A DNA stretch of 64,000 nucleotides from Caldilineaceae bacterium (GCA_026989655.1 JALSIX010000006.1:48629-112628); one strand, 5' to 3'; shown: positions 34,113 through 46,188, counted from the stretch's first letter. Notes: a model not told the origin generated them from the letters alone. Translations and numbers: made by a program.

Positions 34113-36704
34113 ATGAGCAACGAGGAGACCCGCGGCAACGGCAATCGCCCTTTGAGTGAATCCCCTGAGGATGGCCGTCTTCACTCCAACGGCCGCTTTG
34201 CCCGCTACGTGGAAGAGGTGAGCATCGAGGACGAGATCCGGGCCGCGTTCCTGGACTACGCGGTGAGTGTCATCGTGGCCCGGGCTCTCCCGGATGCCCG
34301 GGACGGGCTGAAGCCCGTACATCGGCGCATCCTCTACGCCATGCACGACATGGGGCTCCGGGCCAACGGCCCCTACAAGAAGAGCGCCCGGATCGTGGGG
34401 GAAGTGTTGGGCAAATACCACCCCCACGGCGACAGCGCGGTCTACGACGCCATGGCCCGGATGGCCCAGGACTTCAGCCTGCGCTACCCCCTGGTGGACG
34501 GCCAGGGCAACTTCGGCTCCATCGACGGCGACAGCCCCGCGGCCATGCGCTATACCGAGGCCCGGCTCACCCGGCTGGCGGAGGAGATGCTCCAGGACAT
34601 CGACATGGACACGGTGGACTGGATGCCGAACTTCGACGACAGCCTGGAGGAGCCCGCGGTCCTGCCGGCCAAGCTGCCCAACCTGTTGGTGAACGGCTCC
34701 GCGGGCATCGCGGTGGGCATGGCCACCAACATCCCCCCCCACAACCTGGGAGAGATCGCGGACGCGGTGGCCTACCTCATCGACCACTGGGATCGGCGGG
34801 AAGAGGTGGCCCTGGACGAGCTGATGCAGTTCGTCCAGGGGCCGGACTTCCCCACCGGCGGGCTCATCCTGGGCGTGGAGGGCATCCGCCAGGCCTACGC
34901 CACAGGGCGAGGGCGGGTCCTGGTCCGGGCCCGCACCCAGGTGGAGGAGACCCGGGGCGGCCGTTTCCGCATTGTGGTCACCGAGATCCCCTACCAGCTC
35001 AACAAGTCCACCCTGTTGGAGCGCATCGCCGAGCTGGTCCGCGGGGGCAAGCTGGACGGCATCAGCGACCTGCGGGACGAGAGCGATCGCTCGGGCATGC
35101 GCATCGTCATCGAGCTCAAGAGGGGGTGTTCTCCCAAGAAGGAGCTGAACCGGCTCTTCAAGTACACCCCCCTCCAGACCACCTTCGGTGTCAACAGCCT
35201 GGCACTGGTGGACGGGGAGCCCGTGCCCCTGAGCCTCCGCAAGGCCCTGCTGGTCTACATCGAACATCGCATCCATGTCATCACCCGGCGCAGCCAGTTC
35301 GAGCTGGCCAAGGCCCGGGAGCGGGCCCACGTGTTGGAGGGCCTGCGCACCGCCCTCCAGCACCTGGACCAGGTGATCGAGACCATCCGCAACGCAGCCA
35401 GCGCGGAGGAGGCCCGCACCCAGCTCATGGACCGTTTCAGCCTCTCCCAGGTCCAGGCCCAGGCCATCCTGGACCTGCAGCTCCGACGGCTGGCAGCTCT
35501 GGAGCGGCAGAAGATCGAGGAGGAGTACCAGGAGGTGAAGGCCCGCATCGCCTTCCTGGAGGACCTGCTGGCCCACCCGGCGAAGATCCGGGACCTGATC
35601 CGGAAGGACATCCTGGAGCTGAAGGAGAAGTACAGCGACGAGCGACGTACCCACATCGTCCCCCATGCCAGCGGCGATTTCCGGGAAGAGGACCTGATCC
35701 CCCAGGAGAACGTGCTCATCAGCTACAGCGCCGGAGCCTACATCAAGCGCACCCCGGCCTCCGCGTTCCGGGCCCAGGGACGGGGCGGTCGCGGGGTCAA
35801 GGGCATGGCCACCCGGGGCGAGGACGAGGTGGTGGATCTGCGCTTTGCCCGGACCCTGGACCACATCCTCTTCTTCACCGACCAGGGACGGGTCTACGCC
35901 AGCCGGGTCTACGAGCTCCCCGAAGGGGGACGGACGGCCAAGGGGGTCCACATCGCGAACGTCCTCTCCCTGCAGCCCGGGGAACGGGTCACCACCATGC
36001 TCACGGTGGCGGACTTCCAGCAGGCCGAGTACATCACCCTGCTCACCCGGCGAGGCCGGATCAAGCGGGTGGAGGCCGCGGCCTTCGCGAATGTGCGGGC
36101 CAGCGGCCTCATCGCCATGAGCCTGGATCCGGAAGACTCCCTGGAGTGGGCTCGGCTGACCCAGGGAGACCAGGAGTTCATCGTGGTCACCCGGCTGGGG
36201 AAGGCCCTCCGTTTCCACGAGACCCAGGTCCGGGCCATGGGGCGCACGGCTGCCGGGGTCTGGGCCATTCGCCTGCGGGAAGGGGACGAGGTGACGGGCT
36301 TCGACGTGGTGGAGCCCGGCGGCGATCTCCTGGTCCTCCACGAACAGGGATGGGGCAAACGGGTTCCTCTGACGGAGTATCCCGTCCACAGTCGCTACAC
36401 CCAGGGCGTGTGGACCACGGACCATCGGCGCCTGGACCAGGTGGGGCCCATCGTGGCCGCCCGGGTGGTCCACGACAAGGACCAGATCACGGTCATCACC
36501 AGCCAGGGGATCGTCCTGCGGACCCGGGTGGCGAGCATCAGCCGCATGGGCCGCAGCACCCGAGGGGTTCGGATCGTGAACCTGGCCAAGGAGGACGCGG
36601 TGGCCGCCCTGGCCGTGATCCACCACGAGGACCTGGCCCGCCGACCGGAGACGACAGAGTCCGGGGCTCCGGCCCGACCTCCTGAGGCCGTGCCCGTGGA
36701 GTAG
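34113..36704 (+). CDS. gyrA: DNA gyrase subunit A
   Basis: Breaks and rejoins DNA while GyrB hydrolyses ATP, introducing negative supercoils. 863 residues. The quinolone-resistance region reads [20 protein letters not shown] with wild-type Ser and Asp at the resistance positions (E. coli 83 and 87). The catalytic Tyr is in [10 protein letters not shown]. The GyrA box is GRGGRGVKG preceded by Q (QGRGGRG), marking gyrase rather than topoisomerase IV, followed by six beta-pinwheel blades (repeated R-x-x-G patterns). ATG 34113 was chosen over GTG 34101. gyrB is not in the window. Confidence 0.97.
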   Translation: MSNEETRGNGNRPLSESPEDGRLHSNGRFARYVEEVSIEDEIRAAFLDYAVSVIVARALPDARDGLKPVHRRILYAMHDMGLRANGPYKKSARIVGEVLGKYHPHGDSAVYDAMARMAQDFSLRYPLVDGQGNFGSIDGDSPAAMRYTEARLTRLAEEMLQDIDMDTVDWMPNFDDSLEEPAVLPAKLPNLLVNGSAGIAVGMATNIPPHNLGEIADAVAYLIDHWDRREEVALDELMQFVQGPDFPTGGLILGVEGIRQAYATGRGRVLVRARTQVEETRGGRFRIVVTEIPYQLNKSTLLERIAELVRGGKLDGISDLRDESDRSGMRIVIELKRGCSPKKELNRLFKYTPLQTTFGVNSLALVDGEPVPLSLRKALLVYIEHRIHVITRRSQFELAKARERAHVLEGLRTALQHLDQVIETIRNAASAEEARTQLMDRFSLSQVQAQAILDLQLRRLAALERQKIEEEYQEVKARIAFLEDLLAHPAKIRDLIRKDILELKEKYSDERRTHIVPHASGDFREEDLIPQENVLISYSAGAYIKRTPASAFRAQGRGGRGVKGMATRGEDEVVDLRFARTLDHILFFTDQGRVYASRVYELPEGGRTAKGVHIANVLSLQPGERVTTMLTVADFQQAEYITLLTRRGRIKRVEAAAFANVRASGLIAMSLDPEDSLEWARLTQGDQEFIVVTRLGKALRFHETQVRAMGRTAAGVWAIRLREGDEVTGFDVVEPGGDLLVLHEQGWGKRVPLTEYPVHSRYTQGVWTTDHRRLDQVGPIVAARVVHDKDQITVITSQGIVLRTRVASISRMGRSTRGVRIVNLAKEDAVAALAVIHHEDLARRPETTESGAPARPPEAVPVE

Positions 36705-36793
36705 TCCGCCGGCCGGCCCTCCACGGACGCTCCAGGACCCGACACCGTCTCGACCGCCGTCGTCTGGACGGCCCGCTGGCCTCTGGATCTCCC

Positions 36794-38173
36794 ATGGTGC
36801 CGAAGCCGAACCTGCGCCGTTTCCTCAGCGAAGGACCTGGCCTCCAGCTGGAGTTCCTGCCGGAGCCCACCCCCGACCGGATCGCGGAGACCCTGGTGGC
36901 CTTCGCGAACACCGCAGGGGGAACGGTGGTCCTGGGCGTGGACCCCGAGGGCGCGGTGGGCGACCTGTTGCTGGACGAGGAGGTGGCCGGCGCGTTGCGG
37001 GCCGCGCTCTCCCTGTGCCTGCCCCCGGTGGTGACCCGATGGCACCAGGAGGAGACCCCGGCCGGACCGGTGGTCATGCTGTGGGTGCCCCGGAGCAACG
37101 AGGTCCACCGCCTGATCGACGGCCGGGTGGTCATCCGGGCCGGCCGGGAGAACCGCACCCTGAAGATGGCCGAGGAAGACCGCCTGGAAGGCCGCTTCGT
37201 GGGAGAGCTGGAGCTCCAGCCCGTGCCAGGGACCTCCTTCGAGGACCTGGACGGGGATGTCATCGAGGAATACCTGGAGAAGCGGCAGCGGCGTAGCCCC
37301 CGCAGTGCTCCTCTTCCCACCCCCAAACTCCTGCGCCAGATCGGCGCGCTCACCCCAGACGGCACCCCCACGGTCAGCGGGCTCCTGCTCTTCGGCCGGG
37401 AACCCCAGCTCTACCTGCCCCACAGCCGGGCCATCTTCGTCAAGTTCGACCATGTCCAACCTCGAGGGCCGGAGGGCACCCTGGGCCACGGCCGTCGGGA
37501 GGAGATCGTGGGGCCCCTGGCCCGGATCATCGAGCGGGCATGGCGGGTGACCTGGGAGGAGATGGACAAGGCCGCGGTGGTGAAGGGCCTGGAGCGGGAG
37601 GAGGCCCTGGAATACCCGGAACAGGCCGTCCGGGAGGCCCTGGTGAACGCGGTGGCCCACCGGGATTACCGGCTGACAGGGCGGAGCATCGAGATCCGCA
37701 TGTACACGGATCGGCTGGAGATCCTCAGCCCCGGCGGCCTGCCGGCCCACATCACCCTGGACAACATCGTGGACGAGCATTACAGCCGCAACCCCCGGAT
37801 CGTGAACGGGCTCTTCCAGTGGGGCTACATCGAGGAGCTGGGCCTGGGCGTGGATCGCATGATCGAGGAGATGGTCCAGGCCGGCCACCCCCCTCCGGAG
37901 TTCGACGCCACCCCGGACCGGTTTGTGGTGCGCCTCTACAATCGACGGGACCCGGCCCGGGTGGTCCCCCGGTGGGAACAGAACATGAACGAGCGCCAGA
38001 TCAAGGCCATGGAGTACGTCCAACGCCACGGCGCCATCACCAATCGGGAATATCGGACCCTCTGCCCCCACGTGAGCCCCGAGACCCTCCGCCTGGACCT
38101 GGCCGACCTGGTCCAGAAGGGGCTGCTCATCAAGGTGGGCAGCAAGCGAGGCACCCGATACATCCTGAAGTGA
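36794..38173 (+). CDS. AlbA_2/ATPase-like transcriptional regulator (COG2865 type)
   Basis: A 459-residue protein with three parts. Residues 15-125 form a Schlafen AlbA_2 domain (VAFANTAGGTVVLGVDPEG, RLIDGRVVIRAGRENR). Residues 270-370 carry the HATPase_c_4 element with PEQAVREALVNAVAHRDY and EILSPGGLPAHIT, as in the COG2865 predicted regulators and ATP-dependent DNA helicase RecG-like annotations. The last 70 residues are a winged helix (AMEYVQRHGAITNREYRTL, LDLADLVQKGLL). Function in the family is poorly known; ATP- or ligand-controlled DNA binding is assumed. It lies 89 bases downstream of gyrA. Confidence 0.85.
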   Translation: MVPKPNLRRFLSEGPGLQLEFLPEPTPDRIAETLVAFANTAGGTVVLGVDPEGAVGDLLLDEEVAGALRAALSLCLPPVVTRWHQEETPAGPVVMLWVPRSNEVHRLIDGRVVIRAGRENRTLKMAEEDRLEGRFVGELELQPVPGTSFEDLDGDVIEEYLEKRQRRSPRSAPLPTPKLLRQIGALTPDGTPTVSGLLLFGREPQLYLPHSRAIFVKFDHVQPRGPEGTLGHGRREEIVGPLARIIERAWRVTWEEMDKAAVVKGLEREEALEYPEQAVREALVNAVAHRDYRLTGRSIEIRMYTDRLEILSPGGLPAHITLDNIVDEHYSRNPRIVNGLFQWGYIEELGLGVDRMIEEMVQAGHPPPEFDATPDRFVVRLYNRRDPARVVPRWEQNMNERQIKAMEYVQRHGAITNREYRTLCPHVSPETLRLDLADLVQKGLLIKVGSKRGTRYILK

Positions 38174-38182
38174 GGGGCTGGG

Positions 38183-38248
38183 GCCCGACATGGCCCACCG
38201 GGGGGCAGGCCACCCCGGCCGCCGACGTTCCGCCGAGCCATGTCGGGC
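38183..38248. terminator. Long inverted repeat between convergent genes
   Basis: GCCCGACATGGC (38183-38194) and GCCATGTCGGGC (38237-38248) are a perfect 12-base inverted repeat with a 42-base loop that holds a second, smaller CCGGGG/CCCCGG pair. It sits between the stops of the AlbA_2 gene and aceA, so it is probably a two-way transcription barrier, though it has no T run on either side. Confidence 0.5.
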
Positions 38249-38256
38249 TGCTGGGT

Positions 38257-39570
38257 TCAGAGGAACTGCTCCGCCTCGGTGGAGCCGGCCAGGGCCGCGG
38301 TGGAGGCCCGCCCACCGGTGGCGGCCAGGAGCACCCGGTCGAAGTACCCGGCTCCCACCTCCCGCTGGTGGCGGGTGGCTGTGTAGCCCTGGTCCTCCGC
38401 GGCGAACTCCGCCTCCTGGAGCTCCACGTAGGCCTGCATCCCCCGGTCCCGGTAGCCGCGGGCCAGGTGGAAGGTGTGGTAGTTGAGAAGGTGCCAGCCG
38501 GCCAGGGTGACGAACTGGAAGCGATAGCCCATGGCCGCCAGCTCGCGCTGGAACCGGGCAATGGTCTGTTCGTCCAGGTAGCGCCGCCAGTTGAACGAGG
38601 GCGAGCAGTTGTAGGCCAGGAGCTTGCCCGGGTACTCCCGGTGGATGGCCTCTGCGAATCGACGGGCCTGTTCCAGGTCTGGGGTCTTGGTCTCGCACCA
38701 GAGCATGTCCGCGTAGGGCGCGTAGGCCAGGGCCCGTTGGACGGCCACCTCCATGCCGTTGCGGATGCGGAAGTACCCCTCTGGCGTCCGCTCCTCCAGG
38801 ACGAACGGTCGGTCCCGCTCGTCCACATCCGAGGTGATCAGGGTCGCGTCCAGGGAGTCGGTGCGGGCGATGAGGAGGGTGGGCACGTCCATCACGTCCG
38901 CGGCCAGGCGAGCCGCCTGGAGGGTGTGGATGAAGGTGGAGGTGGGCACCAGGACCTTGCCGCCCATATGGCCGCACTTCTTGGCCGAGGCGAGCTGGTC
39001 CTCGAAGTGGACGCCCGCGGCCCCGGCCTCGATCATGGCCTGCATGAGCTCGAAGGCGTTCAGGGGGCCACCGAAGCCGGCCTCCCCGTCGGCCACGATG
39101 GGCACGTAGAAGTGGGAGCCGTCCCGTCCCTCGACGCGCTCCACCTGGTCGGCCCGCATGAGGGCCCGGTTGAGCCGCCGCACCAGGTGGGGCCCGCTGT
39201 TGGCCGGGTAGAGGCTCTGATCGGGGTAGGTGTGGCCGGCCAGGTTGGCGTCCCCGGCCACCTGCCAGCCGCTCACGTAGAGGGCCTGCAGACCAGCCTT
39301 GACCATCTGGACCGCCTGGGCGCCGGTGACCGCGCCGAAGGTGGCCACGTAGGGCTCTCGGTGCAGGAGCTGCCAGAGGCGCTCGGCCCCATGTCGGGCC
39401 AGGCTGTGCTCCAGGGGGATGGAGGGGCGCAGGGCGATCACGTCCTCCGCGGTGTAGTCCCGGCGGAGGCCCTGCCAGCGCGGGTCCGTGGCCCAGCGCC
39501 GTTCCAGGGCCCGGGCCTGTTCCCGCAGGCGTTCGGCATGGGTCTGGGAATGTCTGTCTGTGCGGTTCAT
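38257..39570 (-). CDS. aceA: Isocitrate lyase
   Basis: First enzyme of the glyoxylate bypass: splits isocitrate into succinate and glyoxylate. 437 residues, the compact bacterial form. The catalytic motif KKCGHMGGK is intact (near residue 195), preceded by FEDQLASA, and the metal and substrate segments WCETKTPDL and NCSPSFNW are visible. The ATG at 39570 has a GGAGG site upstream. It is 72 bases downstream of aceB in the same direction, so the pair is an aceBA operon for growth on acetate or fatty acids. Confidence 0.96.
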   Translation of the reverse strand: MNRTDRHSQTHAERLREQARALERRWATDPRWQGLRRDYTAEDVIALRPSIPLEHSLARHGAERLWQLLHREPYVATFGAVTGAQAVQMVKAGLQALYVSGWQVAGDANLAGHTYPDQSLYPANSGPHLVRRLNRALMRADQVERVEGRDGSHFYVPIVADGEAGFGGPLNAFELMQAMIEAGAAGVHFEDQLASAKKCGHMGGKVLVPTSTFIHTLQAARLAADVMDVPTLLIARTDSLDATLITSDVDERDRPFVLEERTPEGYFRIRNGMEVAVQRALAYAPYADMLWCETKTPDLEQARRFAEAIHREYPGKLLAYNCSPSFNWRRYLDEQTIARFQRELAAMGYRFQFVTLAGWHLLNYHTFHLARGYRDRGMQAYVELQEAEFAAEDQGYTATRHQREVGAGYFDRVLLAATGGRASTAALAGSTEAEQFL

Positions 39571-39642
39571 GGGTACCCTCCGGGAAGGCAGATCCGGCCA
39601 AACGCGCGAGCCGTGGGGCCCCAGGAGGCCCCCGGCCCTTTC

Positions 39643-41232
<1,590 letters not shown>

Positions 41233-41301
41233 GGTGTTGTACCTCCTTTCCGCGAGGATGGCGCGGGGGCGACCGAGAGACCGACGCCCCTGAAAACGGC
41301 G

Positions 41302-41333
41302 AAGGGCCCCCTTCCACCGGGAAGGAGGCCCTT
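41302..41333 (-). terminator. Hairpin terminator or attenuator ahead of aceB
   Basis: On the minus strand a 13-pair stem with one C-A mismatch and a four-base loop (AAGGGCC/GGCCCTT outside, CCTTCC/GGAAGG inside) is followed by CGCCG and TTTT. It lies after the small ORF and about 70 bases before aceB, so it either ends that transcript or attenuates aceBA. Confidence 0.6.
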
Positions 41334-41351
41334 GAGGGAGCACCCAGGCCG

Positions 41352-41549
41352 CTACACGGGGGGCTCGGCGCCTTCCGGTGGAACGGGTCGATGGCAGGCC
41401 AGGCCGAATACGGCCCGGCGCGCCGGGACCTCGGCTACCTGCCGGGCTGCCGGAAGGGAGGCCCACCACGCGGCGAGCTGTTGCAGACGATCCGGGGGGG
41501 TGATGGGGCGGATGCGTTGCATGGCGTCGCGCAGGGTCTGGGTGTCCAT
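41352..41549 (-). CDS. Small hypothetical protein (65 residues)
   Basis: An open frame [19 protein letters not shown] followed by Trp-containing and basic sequence ([17 protein letters not shown]), ending [11 protein letters not shown]. Its codons look like those of real genes here, but there is no good ribosome site before ATG 41549. It would be the first gene upstream of aceB on the same strand, separated by the hairpin. No family is recognised; it could be a leader peptide or spurious. Confidence 0.4.
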   Translation of the reverse strand: MDTQTLRDAMQRIRPITPPDRLQQLAAWWASLPAARQVAEVPARRAVFGLACHRPVPPEGAEPPV

Positions 41550-41720
41550 AGCGTTGCCGCGTCCACGCCCGGGCAGGGCCTGGAGGGCGGTGGGTGGAGC
41601 TTCCGCTGGGCTGGATGTGAACTGTCCTGAGTCAACCAGAGGGATGTTCTCGTTCGGTTGCAGACCGGTCTCCTCCTGGAGCAGCGCCCCAGGAGGGCCG
41701 GGGAAAATCCCGGAATAGTA

Positions 41721-41760
41721 CTAGAGGCCTATTGTACAAAAGGCCTAGATAATTGATAGT
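41721..41760 (+). promoter_or_regulatory. AT-rich divergent control region with inverted repeat
   Basis: TTGTAC (41732-41737) and GATAGT (41755-41760) at 17 bases form a plus-strand promoter for the response regulator. CTAGAGGCCT (41721-41730) and AGGCCTAG (41741-41748) flank the -35 as an inverted repeat. This is the most AT-rich patch for kilobases. The rest of the sequence from 41550 to 41911 holds no other clear feature. Confidence 0.55.
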
Positions 41761-41911
41761 AGGGACAAGTGGTCATGCCCGGAAAAGACCCATATTGCGT
41801 ACGCCAATGGGCGGAGTTTCGGCCTGGCCGTGCGCGATGCTTCCCCCGGGATCCCCCTTGGACGGCAACTCGGTTCTCGCACTCTGGCTGGACAGAAAGG
41901 AGTCGACCCCA

Positions 41912-42595
41912 ATGCGCACCATCCGAGTCTTCCTGGCCGACGATCATCAGTTGGTTCGCCAGGGCCTGCGCTCCCTGTTGGAGATGGAGGACGATATCCT
42001 CGTGGTGGGCGAGGCCAGCAACGGCGCCGATGCGCTGGAGAAGATCCAGACCGGGCTTCGCCCCCATGTGGTCCTCATGGACGTCCACATGCCCATCATG
42101 ACCGGGATCGAGGCCACCCGGCGTCTCCAGGTGATGATGCCCGAGGTTCTGGTCATCGGCCTCACCGCGTCGGAGGACGATGCCACCATCGCGGAGATGC
42201 TCAAGGCCGGCGCGGTGGGCTACGTGCTCAAGTCGGCCGCGGCCAGCGATCTGGTGAAGACCATCCGCCAGGCCCGGGCCCAGCGTTCCGCGCTGGCCGA
42301 GGACATCCTGGAGCGGGCCAACCGCTACCAGCGTCAGGAGCAGCAGCAGGAGCCCACCCCCCAGCGTCGGCGGAACATCCACCAGCGCCTGACCCGTCGG
42401 GAGATGGACGTCATGCGGGCGCTGCTGCGGGGGTACACGAACAAGGAGATCGCCCGGGAACTGGTCATCTCCGAGCGGACGGTGCAGACCCACCTGAGCA
42501 ACATCTTCAGCAAGATGAACGTGAACAGTCGAACCGAGGCGGTCCTGGTCGCGTTGCGAGACGGGTGGGTGACCCCCAACGGGAACGGGGTCTAG
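41912..42595 (+). CDS. NarL/FixJ-family response regulator (orphan)
   Basis: A 227-residue two-component regulator. The receiver domain has the acidic pair in FLADDHQLV, the phosphoacceptor Asp in VVLMDVHMP, the Thr in GLTASEDD and the Lys in YVLKSAA. A Gln-rich linker leads to a LuxR-type helix-turn-helix ([40 protein letters not shown]). No histidine kinase is near, so its partner is elsewhere. ATG 41912 follows an AAAGGAG site with a longish leader of about 145 bases from the promoter. It ends convergent to sucD; its targets may include aceBA next door (inference from the shared control region). Confidence 0.92.
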   Translation: MRTIRVFLADDHQLVRQGLRSLLEMEDDILVVGEASNGADALEKIQTGLRPHVVLMDVHMPIMTGIEATRRLQVMMPEVLVIGLTASEDDATIAEMLKAGAVGYVLKSAAASDLVKTIRQARAQRSALAEDILERANRYQRQEQQQEPTPQRRRNIHQRLTRREMDVMRALLRGYTNKEIARELVISERTVQTHLSNIFSKMNVNSRTEAVLVALRDGWVTPNGNGV

Positions 42596-42748
42596 GGCCG
42601 TCTTCTGGGTCCAAGGCCCAGGGCGAACCGGGCCGAGGAGCGGTTCCCGGGGTTTTCCATCGGCCCTGGGGGCGGGCCGCCGCAGGCGCAGCGCCGTGGG
42701 CTCCGAGCGCGCAGCGGCCGTACTCCGCCACTCCGTGGGCAGACGCAG

Positions 42749-42775
42749 AGAGGCACGGCGATGAGCCGTGCCTCT
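42749..42775. terminator. Hairpin between the convergent response regulator and sucD
   Basis: Perfect 11-base stem AGAGGCACGGC/GCCGTGCCTCT with a five-base loop, symmetric enough to act in both directions. No T run follows on the plus strand. It lies in the 202-base gap that otherwise shows nothing. Confidence 0.55.
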
Positions 42776-42797
42776 GCGATCTTCCCGGCTCCCCGGG

Positions 42798-43670
42798 TCA
42801 GGCCAGGTTGCGGGCCACCAGCTCCGCGATCTCCTCGGGGTGGTGGGCCACCTGGGCGCCGGCCGCTCGGAGGGCGGCGATCTTCTCCGCGGCGGTGCCC
42901 TCGCCGCCCGCGATGATCGCGCCGGCATGGCCCATTCGCTTGCCCGGCGGCGCGGTCTGGCCGGCGATGAACGCGGTGACCGGCTTGGTCATGTGCTCGG
43001 CGATGAACTGGGCGGCCCGCTGTTCATCGGTGCCGCCGATCTCCCCGATCAGCACCACCTGTTCGGTCTGGGGATCTTCCTGGAACATCTGCAACACGTC
43101 CAGGAAGGAGGTGCCGACGATGGGATCGCCACCGATGCCCACGGCCGTGCTCTGGCCGATGCCCCGGGCCGTCAGCGCGTAGACCACCTCGTAGGTCAAG
43201 GTGCCGGACCGGCTGACGATCCCCACGTGGCCAGGGGTGTGGATGTGTCCGGGCATGATGCCCACTTTGGCCTGGCCGGGGGTGATCAGGCCCGGACAGT
43301 TCGGGCCGATGAGGCGGGTGTGGGTGGTCTCCAGGTAGGCCCGAACCCGGGCCATGTCCAGGGCGGGGATGTTCTCCGCGATGCAGATCACCAGCTGGAT
43401 GCCCGCGTCTGCGGCCTCCAGGATCGCGTCGGGGGCGAAACGGGCCGGCACGAAGAGGATGCTGGTGTTGGCGTCCGTGGCCTTCACCGCCTCGGCCACG
43501 GTGTCGAAGACCGGGACGTTGTCCACGGCCCACTCGCCGCCTTTGCCCGGGGTGACGCCGGCCACCACCTGGGTGCCGTACTCGATCATCTGTCGAGTGT
43601 GGAAGGTGCCTTCCCGGCCGGTGATGCCCTGGACCACCAGGCGGGTCTCCTTGCCAACCAGGATGCTCAT
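42798..43670 (-). CDS. sucD: Succinyl-CoA synthetase alpha subunit
   Basis: CoA-binding and phospho-His subunit of succinyl-CoA ligase in the citric acid cycle. 290 residues. The CoA Rossmann segment [39 protein letters not shown], and the active-site His in [17 protein letters not shown] are all present. ATG 43670 is in an ATGA overlap with sucC (43667-43670), and an AAAGGAG site lies upstream. It is the last gene of the sucCD unit and faces the response regulator. Confidence 0.96.
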   Translation of the reverse strand: MSILVGKETRLVVQGITGREGTFHTRQMIEYGTQVVAGVTPGKGGEWAVDNVPVFDTVAEAVKATDANTSILFVPARFAPDAILEAADAGIQLVICIAENIPALDMARVRAYLETTHTRLIGPNCPGLITPGQAKVGIMPGHIHTPGHVGIVSRSGTLTYEVVYALTARGIGQSTAVGIGGDPIVGTSFLDVLQMFQEDPQTEQVVLIGEIGGTDEQRAAQFIAEHMTKPVTAFIAGQTAPPGKRMGHAGAIIAGGEGTAAEKIAALRAAGAQVAHHPEEIAELVARNLA

Positions 43671-44818
43671 GGGATGGGCTCTCCTTTCGCTGCGGCAACG
43701 GCTTTCTGCGCGGCGTCCACCAGGGAGGTGGCCGTGAAGATGGGGAAGGCCGCTTCCTGGAGCATCCGTCGTCCCTCCTCCTCGTTGGTTCCCACCAAGC
43801 GGGCCACGAAGGGCACCTGAGGTCGGACCGCCTCCATGGCCTGGAGCAGGCCCTGGGCCACCTCGTCGCATCGGGTGATGCCGCCGAAGATGTTGACCAG
43901 GACGGCCTTCACCCGAGGATCGCCCAGGATCAGGCGCAGGGCCACCGCGACCTGTTCGGCCCGGGCGCCTCCGCCGATGTCCAGGAAGTTGGCCGGGCTG
44001 CCGCCGTAGAGCTTCACCACGTCCATGGTGGCCATGGCCAGCCCCGCGCCGTTGACCATGCAGCCGATCTCGCCATCCAACTGGATGTAGCTCAGGCCAT
44101 GTTCCCGAGCTTCCCGCTCCGCGGGGGTCTCCTCGTCGGGATCCCGCAGCGCGGCCAGATCCGGGTGCCGGGCCAGGCCGCTGTCGTCCAACACGATCTT
44201 GCCGTCCACGGCCAGGAGACGCTCCTGGCCGGTGATCACCAGGGGGTTGATCTCTGCCAGGGTGGCGTCGTTCTCCACGAAGGCCTGGTAGAGCCCTCGG
44301 GCGATCTGGGTGAAGGCCCGGACATGTTCCTTGGGCAGGCCGATGCCGAAGGCCAGGCTGCGGGCGTGGTAGTCCTGCAGGCCCATGAGGGGATGGGGGC
44401 GGACGGTGACGATCTTCTCGGGCGAGCGGGCGGCCACCTCCTCGATGTCCACCCCGCCTTCGCTGGAGGCCATCACCGCGATCCGGCGGTGCTGGCGGTC
44501 CAGCACCGCGCCCAGGTAGAGTTCGGCGCGGATCTCCGCAGCTTCGTCCACCAGGACCTTGCGCACCGGCAGCCCCTTGATCTCCATGCCCAGGATCTCG
44601 CGGGCCACCGCCTCGGCCTCCTCGGGTGTGTGGGCCAGACGGATGCCTCCTGCCTTGCCCCGGCCGCCGACCAGGACCTGGCTCTTGATGACCACGGGCC
44701 TGCCCAGTTGGGCCGCGAGGGCTCGGGCCTCCTCGGGGGTGGTGGCCACCTCTCCCTCGGGGATGGGGATCCCGTACCGGGCGAAGATCCGTTTGGACTG
44801 GTATTCGTGGAGCTTCAA
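43667..44818 (-). CDS. sucC: Succinyl-CoA synthetase beta subunit
   Basis: ATP-grasp subunit binding nucleotide and succinate. 383 residues starting [42 protein letters not shown] is the nucleotide loop and [30 protein letters not shown] are further signatures. The start codon is TTG at 44818, clearly supported by an AAAGGAGAG site just upstream and by the universal LHEYQ N-terminus. It overlaps sucD by four bases. Its promoter overlaps the end of the upstream Mut7-C gene. Confidence 0.96.
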   Translation of the reverse strand: MKLHEYQSKRIFARYGIPIPEGEVATTPEEARALAAQLGRPVVIKSQVLVGGRGKAGGIRLAHTPEEAEAVAREILGMEIKGLPVRKVLVDEAAEIRAELYLGAVLDRQHRRIAVMASSEGGVDIEEVAARSPEKIVTVRPHPLMGLQDYHARSLAFGIGLPKEHVRAFTQIARGLYQAFVENDATLAEINPLVITGQERLLAVDGKIVLDDSGLARHPDLAALRDPDEETPAEREAREHGLSYIQLDGEIGCMVNGAGLAMATMDVVKLYGGSPANFLDIGGGARAEQVAVALRLILGDPRVKAVLVNIFGGITRCDEVAQGLLQAMEAVRPQVPFVARLVGTNEEEGRRMLQEAAFPIFTATSLVDAAQKAVAAAKGEPIP

Positions 44819-44893
44819 CGTTCTCTCCTTTGGAGCGTGGTGTTGGGTTGCGGTGGATCTGCCAACAATCTTTGCCGGTGATGGGGACGACTG

Positions 44894-45685
44894 CTATGGA
44901 TTATAGTGCCCCTGGCGAGGGCCTGCCAAATTGGGCCCGTTCAGGCGGTGGAGCACCTCCTCCAGGAAGCGTTCCATCCGGGCATGGTGGGATCCTCGCC
45001 AGTAGACCTGTCCGCACTGGGTGCAGCGATGGAACTCGTCGTAGTAGAGCCGGGTCAGGGGTTCCAACTGTTCCAGCACGGCCTCCTTGGCCACCGGCTC
45101 CATCACCCCGTTGCAGCTCAGGCAGCGGTGGAAGGGGGCGATCTCCGGGCCCAGGGCGTAGCGATGGAGGACCTCCATCAGCTGGGCGGTGGGATCCAGG
45201 GAGCGGAGGCAGTAGCCGTGGACCACCACGCTCCGCTTGAGCAGGCCGCGGTCTCGGCTGAGGAGCACCCGCCCCTGGGCCGCGGCCGTGTGGGCCAGGG
45301 CTGCATCGTCCCACGCGTTGCTGTAGAGGGCGTCGAACCCCAACATGCGCAGGTACGCGGCCAGGCGTCCCAGGTGGGTGTCCAGCACGAAGCGAACGGG
45401 CCGGGGCAGGGGGGGACGCAGCATCGGACTCCCCTCTGGCAGGGGAAGCCGATGGAAGGGCGGGTACACCCCCACCCGATCCCCGTGTTGGACCTGGTAG
45501 TCGAAGCCCACGGGGCGCCCATCCACCAGGATCAGCTCCACTTCAGGGTGTGGGGGCCCCAGGGCCTCGATGCGGTCCTTGACCGTGGCTCCGGCCTGAA
45601 AGGTGTGGGGGAAGGCCACCTGGCGCCGGCTGGGCGGCAGGAAGTCGTTGAGCTCCGCGTAGAATCGAAAGACCGCGGTGGGCAT
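44894..45685 (-). CDS. Ubiquitin-like/Mut7-C RNase domain protein
   Basis: A 263-residue fusion. Residues 1-85 resemble the beta-grasp Ub-Mut7C domain ([37 protein letters not shown]), related to ThiS/MoaD but without a free C-terminal Gly-Gly. Residues 95-250 are a Mut7-C, PIN-like domain with acidic residues in [20 protein letters not shown] and [11 protein letters not shown], then a four-cysteine zinc ribbon (CLSCNG and [14 protein letters not shown]). Such proteins are predicted RNases of unknown target. No ribosome site is clear before ATG 45685. The MaoC gene is 20 bases upstream. Confidence 0.85.
   Translation of the reverse strand: MPTAVFRFYAELNDFLPPSRRQVAFPHTFQAGATVKDRIEALGPPHPEVELILVDGRPVGFDYQVQHGDRVGVYPPFHRLPLPEGSPMLRPPLPRPVRFVLDTHLGRLAAYLRMLGFDALYSNAWDDAALAHTAAAQGRVLLSRDRGLLKRSVVVHGYCLRSLDPTAQLMEVLHRYALGPEIAPFHRCLSCNGVMEPVAKEAVLEQLEPLTRLYYDEFHRCTQCGQVYWRGSHHARMERFLEEVLHRLNGPNLAGPRQGHYNP
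44900..44929 (-). promoter_or_regulatory. sucCD promoter inside the end of the upstream gene
   Basis: Minus strand TTGGCA (44924-44929), 18-base spacer, TATAAT (44900-44905). Transcription would begin near 44893, at the stop codon of the Mut7-C gene, giving an untranslated leader of about 75 bases. Confidence 0.7.
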
Positions 45686-45705
45686 GGCACCATAGGGGGC
45701 GTGGC

Positions 45706-46188
45706 CTATCCTTGCCGTGGGCGGGGCCGATGGCTCTGGGGACCGTGGTCCCGCTTGTAGACCAGGAGGGTGCGGACGAACTCGATCACCACCACGCCGT
45801 CCTGGTTGTAGCCGATGGTCCGCACTTTGACGATGCCCATGTGGGGCCGGGAGCGGGACTCCCGCTTCTCCAGGACCTGGCTCTGCGCGTAGAGGGTGTC
45901 CCCCTCGAAGACCGGCGCGGGGAGCCGGACCTGTTCCCAGCCCAGGTTGACCGCGTTCTGGGAGACATCGGCCACCGAGAGGCCCGTGACCAGGGCCAGG
46001 GTGAAGGTGGAGTCCACCAGGGGGCGTTCCCACTCCGTCTGGGCCGCGTAGTGGGCGTCGAAGTGGATGGGGTTCGGGTTCATGGTGAGCAGGGTGAACC
46101 AGACGTTGTCCGCGGCCAGGACAGTGCGCCCCAGCGGGTGTTCGTACACGTCGCCCACCTGGAAGTCCTCGTAGTAGCGGCCGCTCAT
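45706..46188 (-). CDS. MaoC-like hydratase/dehydratase
   Basis: A 160-residue hot-dog-fold protein. The hydratase-2 motif is present as NPNPIHFDAHYA (Asp/His pair), and the first strand YYEDFQVGDVYEHPLGRTV is typical of MaoC proteins. The closest functional relatives are mesaconyl-C4-CoA or beta-methylmalyl-CoA hydratases and enoyl-CoA hydratases; which is not decided. The location near sucCD and aceBA suits acyl-CoA metabolism. ATG 46188 overlaps the upstream Gfo/Idh stop (ATGA, 46185-46188). Confidence 0.85.
   Translation of the reverse strand: MSGRYYEDFQVGDVYEHPLGRTVLAADNVWFTLLTMNPNPIHFDAHYAAQTEWERPLVDSTFTLALVTGLSVADVSQNAVNLGWEQVRLPAPVFEGDTLYAQSQVLEKRESRSRPHMGIVKVRTIGYNQDGVVVIEFVRTLLVYKRDHGPQSHRPRPRQG

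Noticed and set aside
32580..36626. 1348-codon minus-strand frame opposite gyrA
   Set aside because: Shadow of gyrA; the real product on the plus strand has all gyrase motifs.
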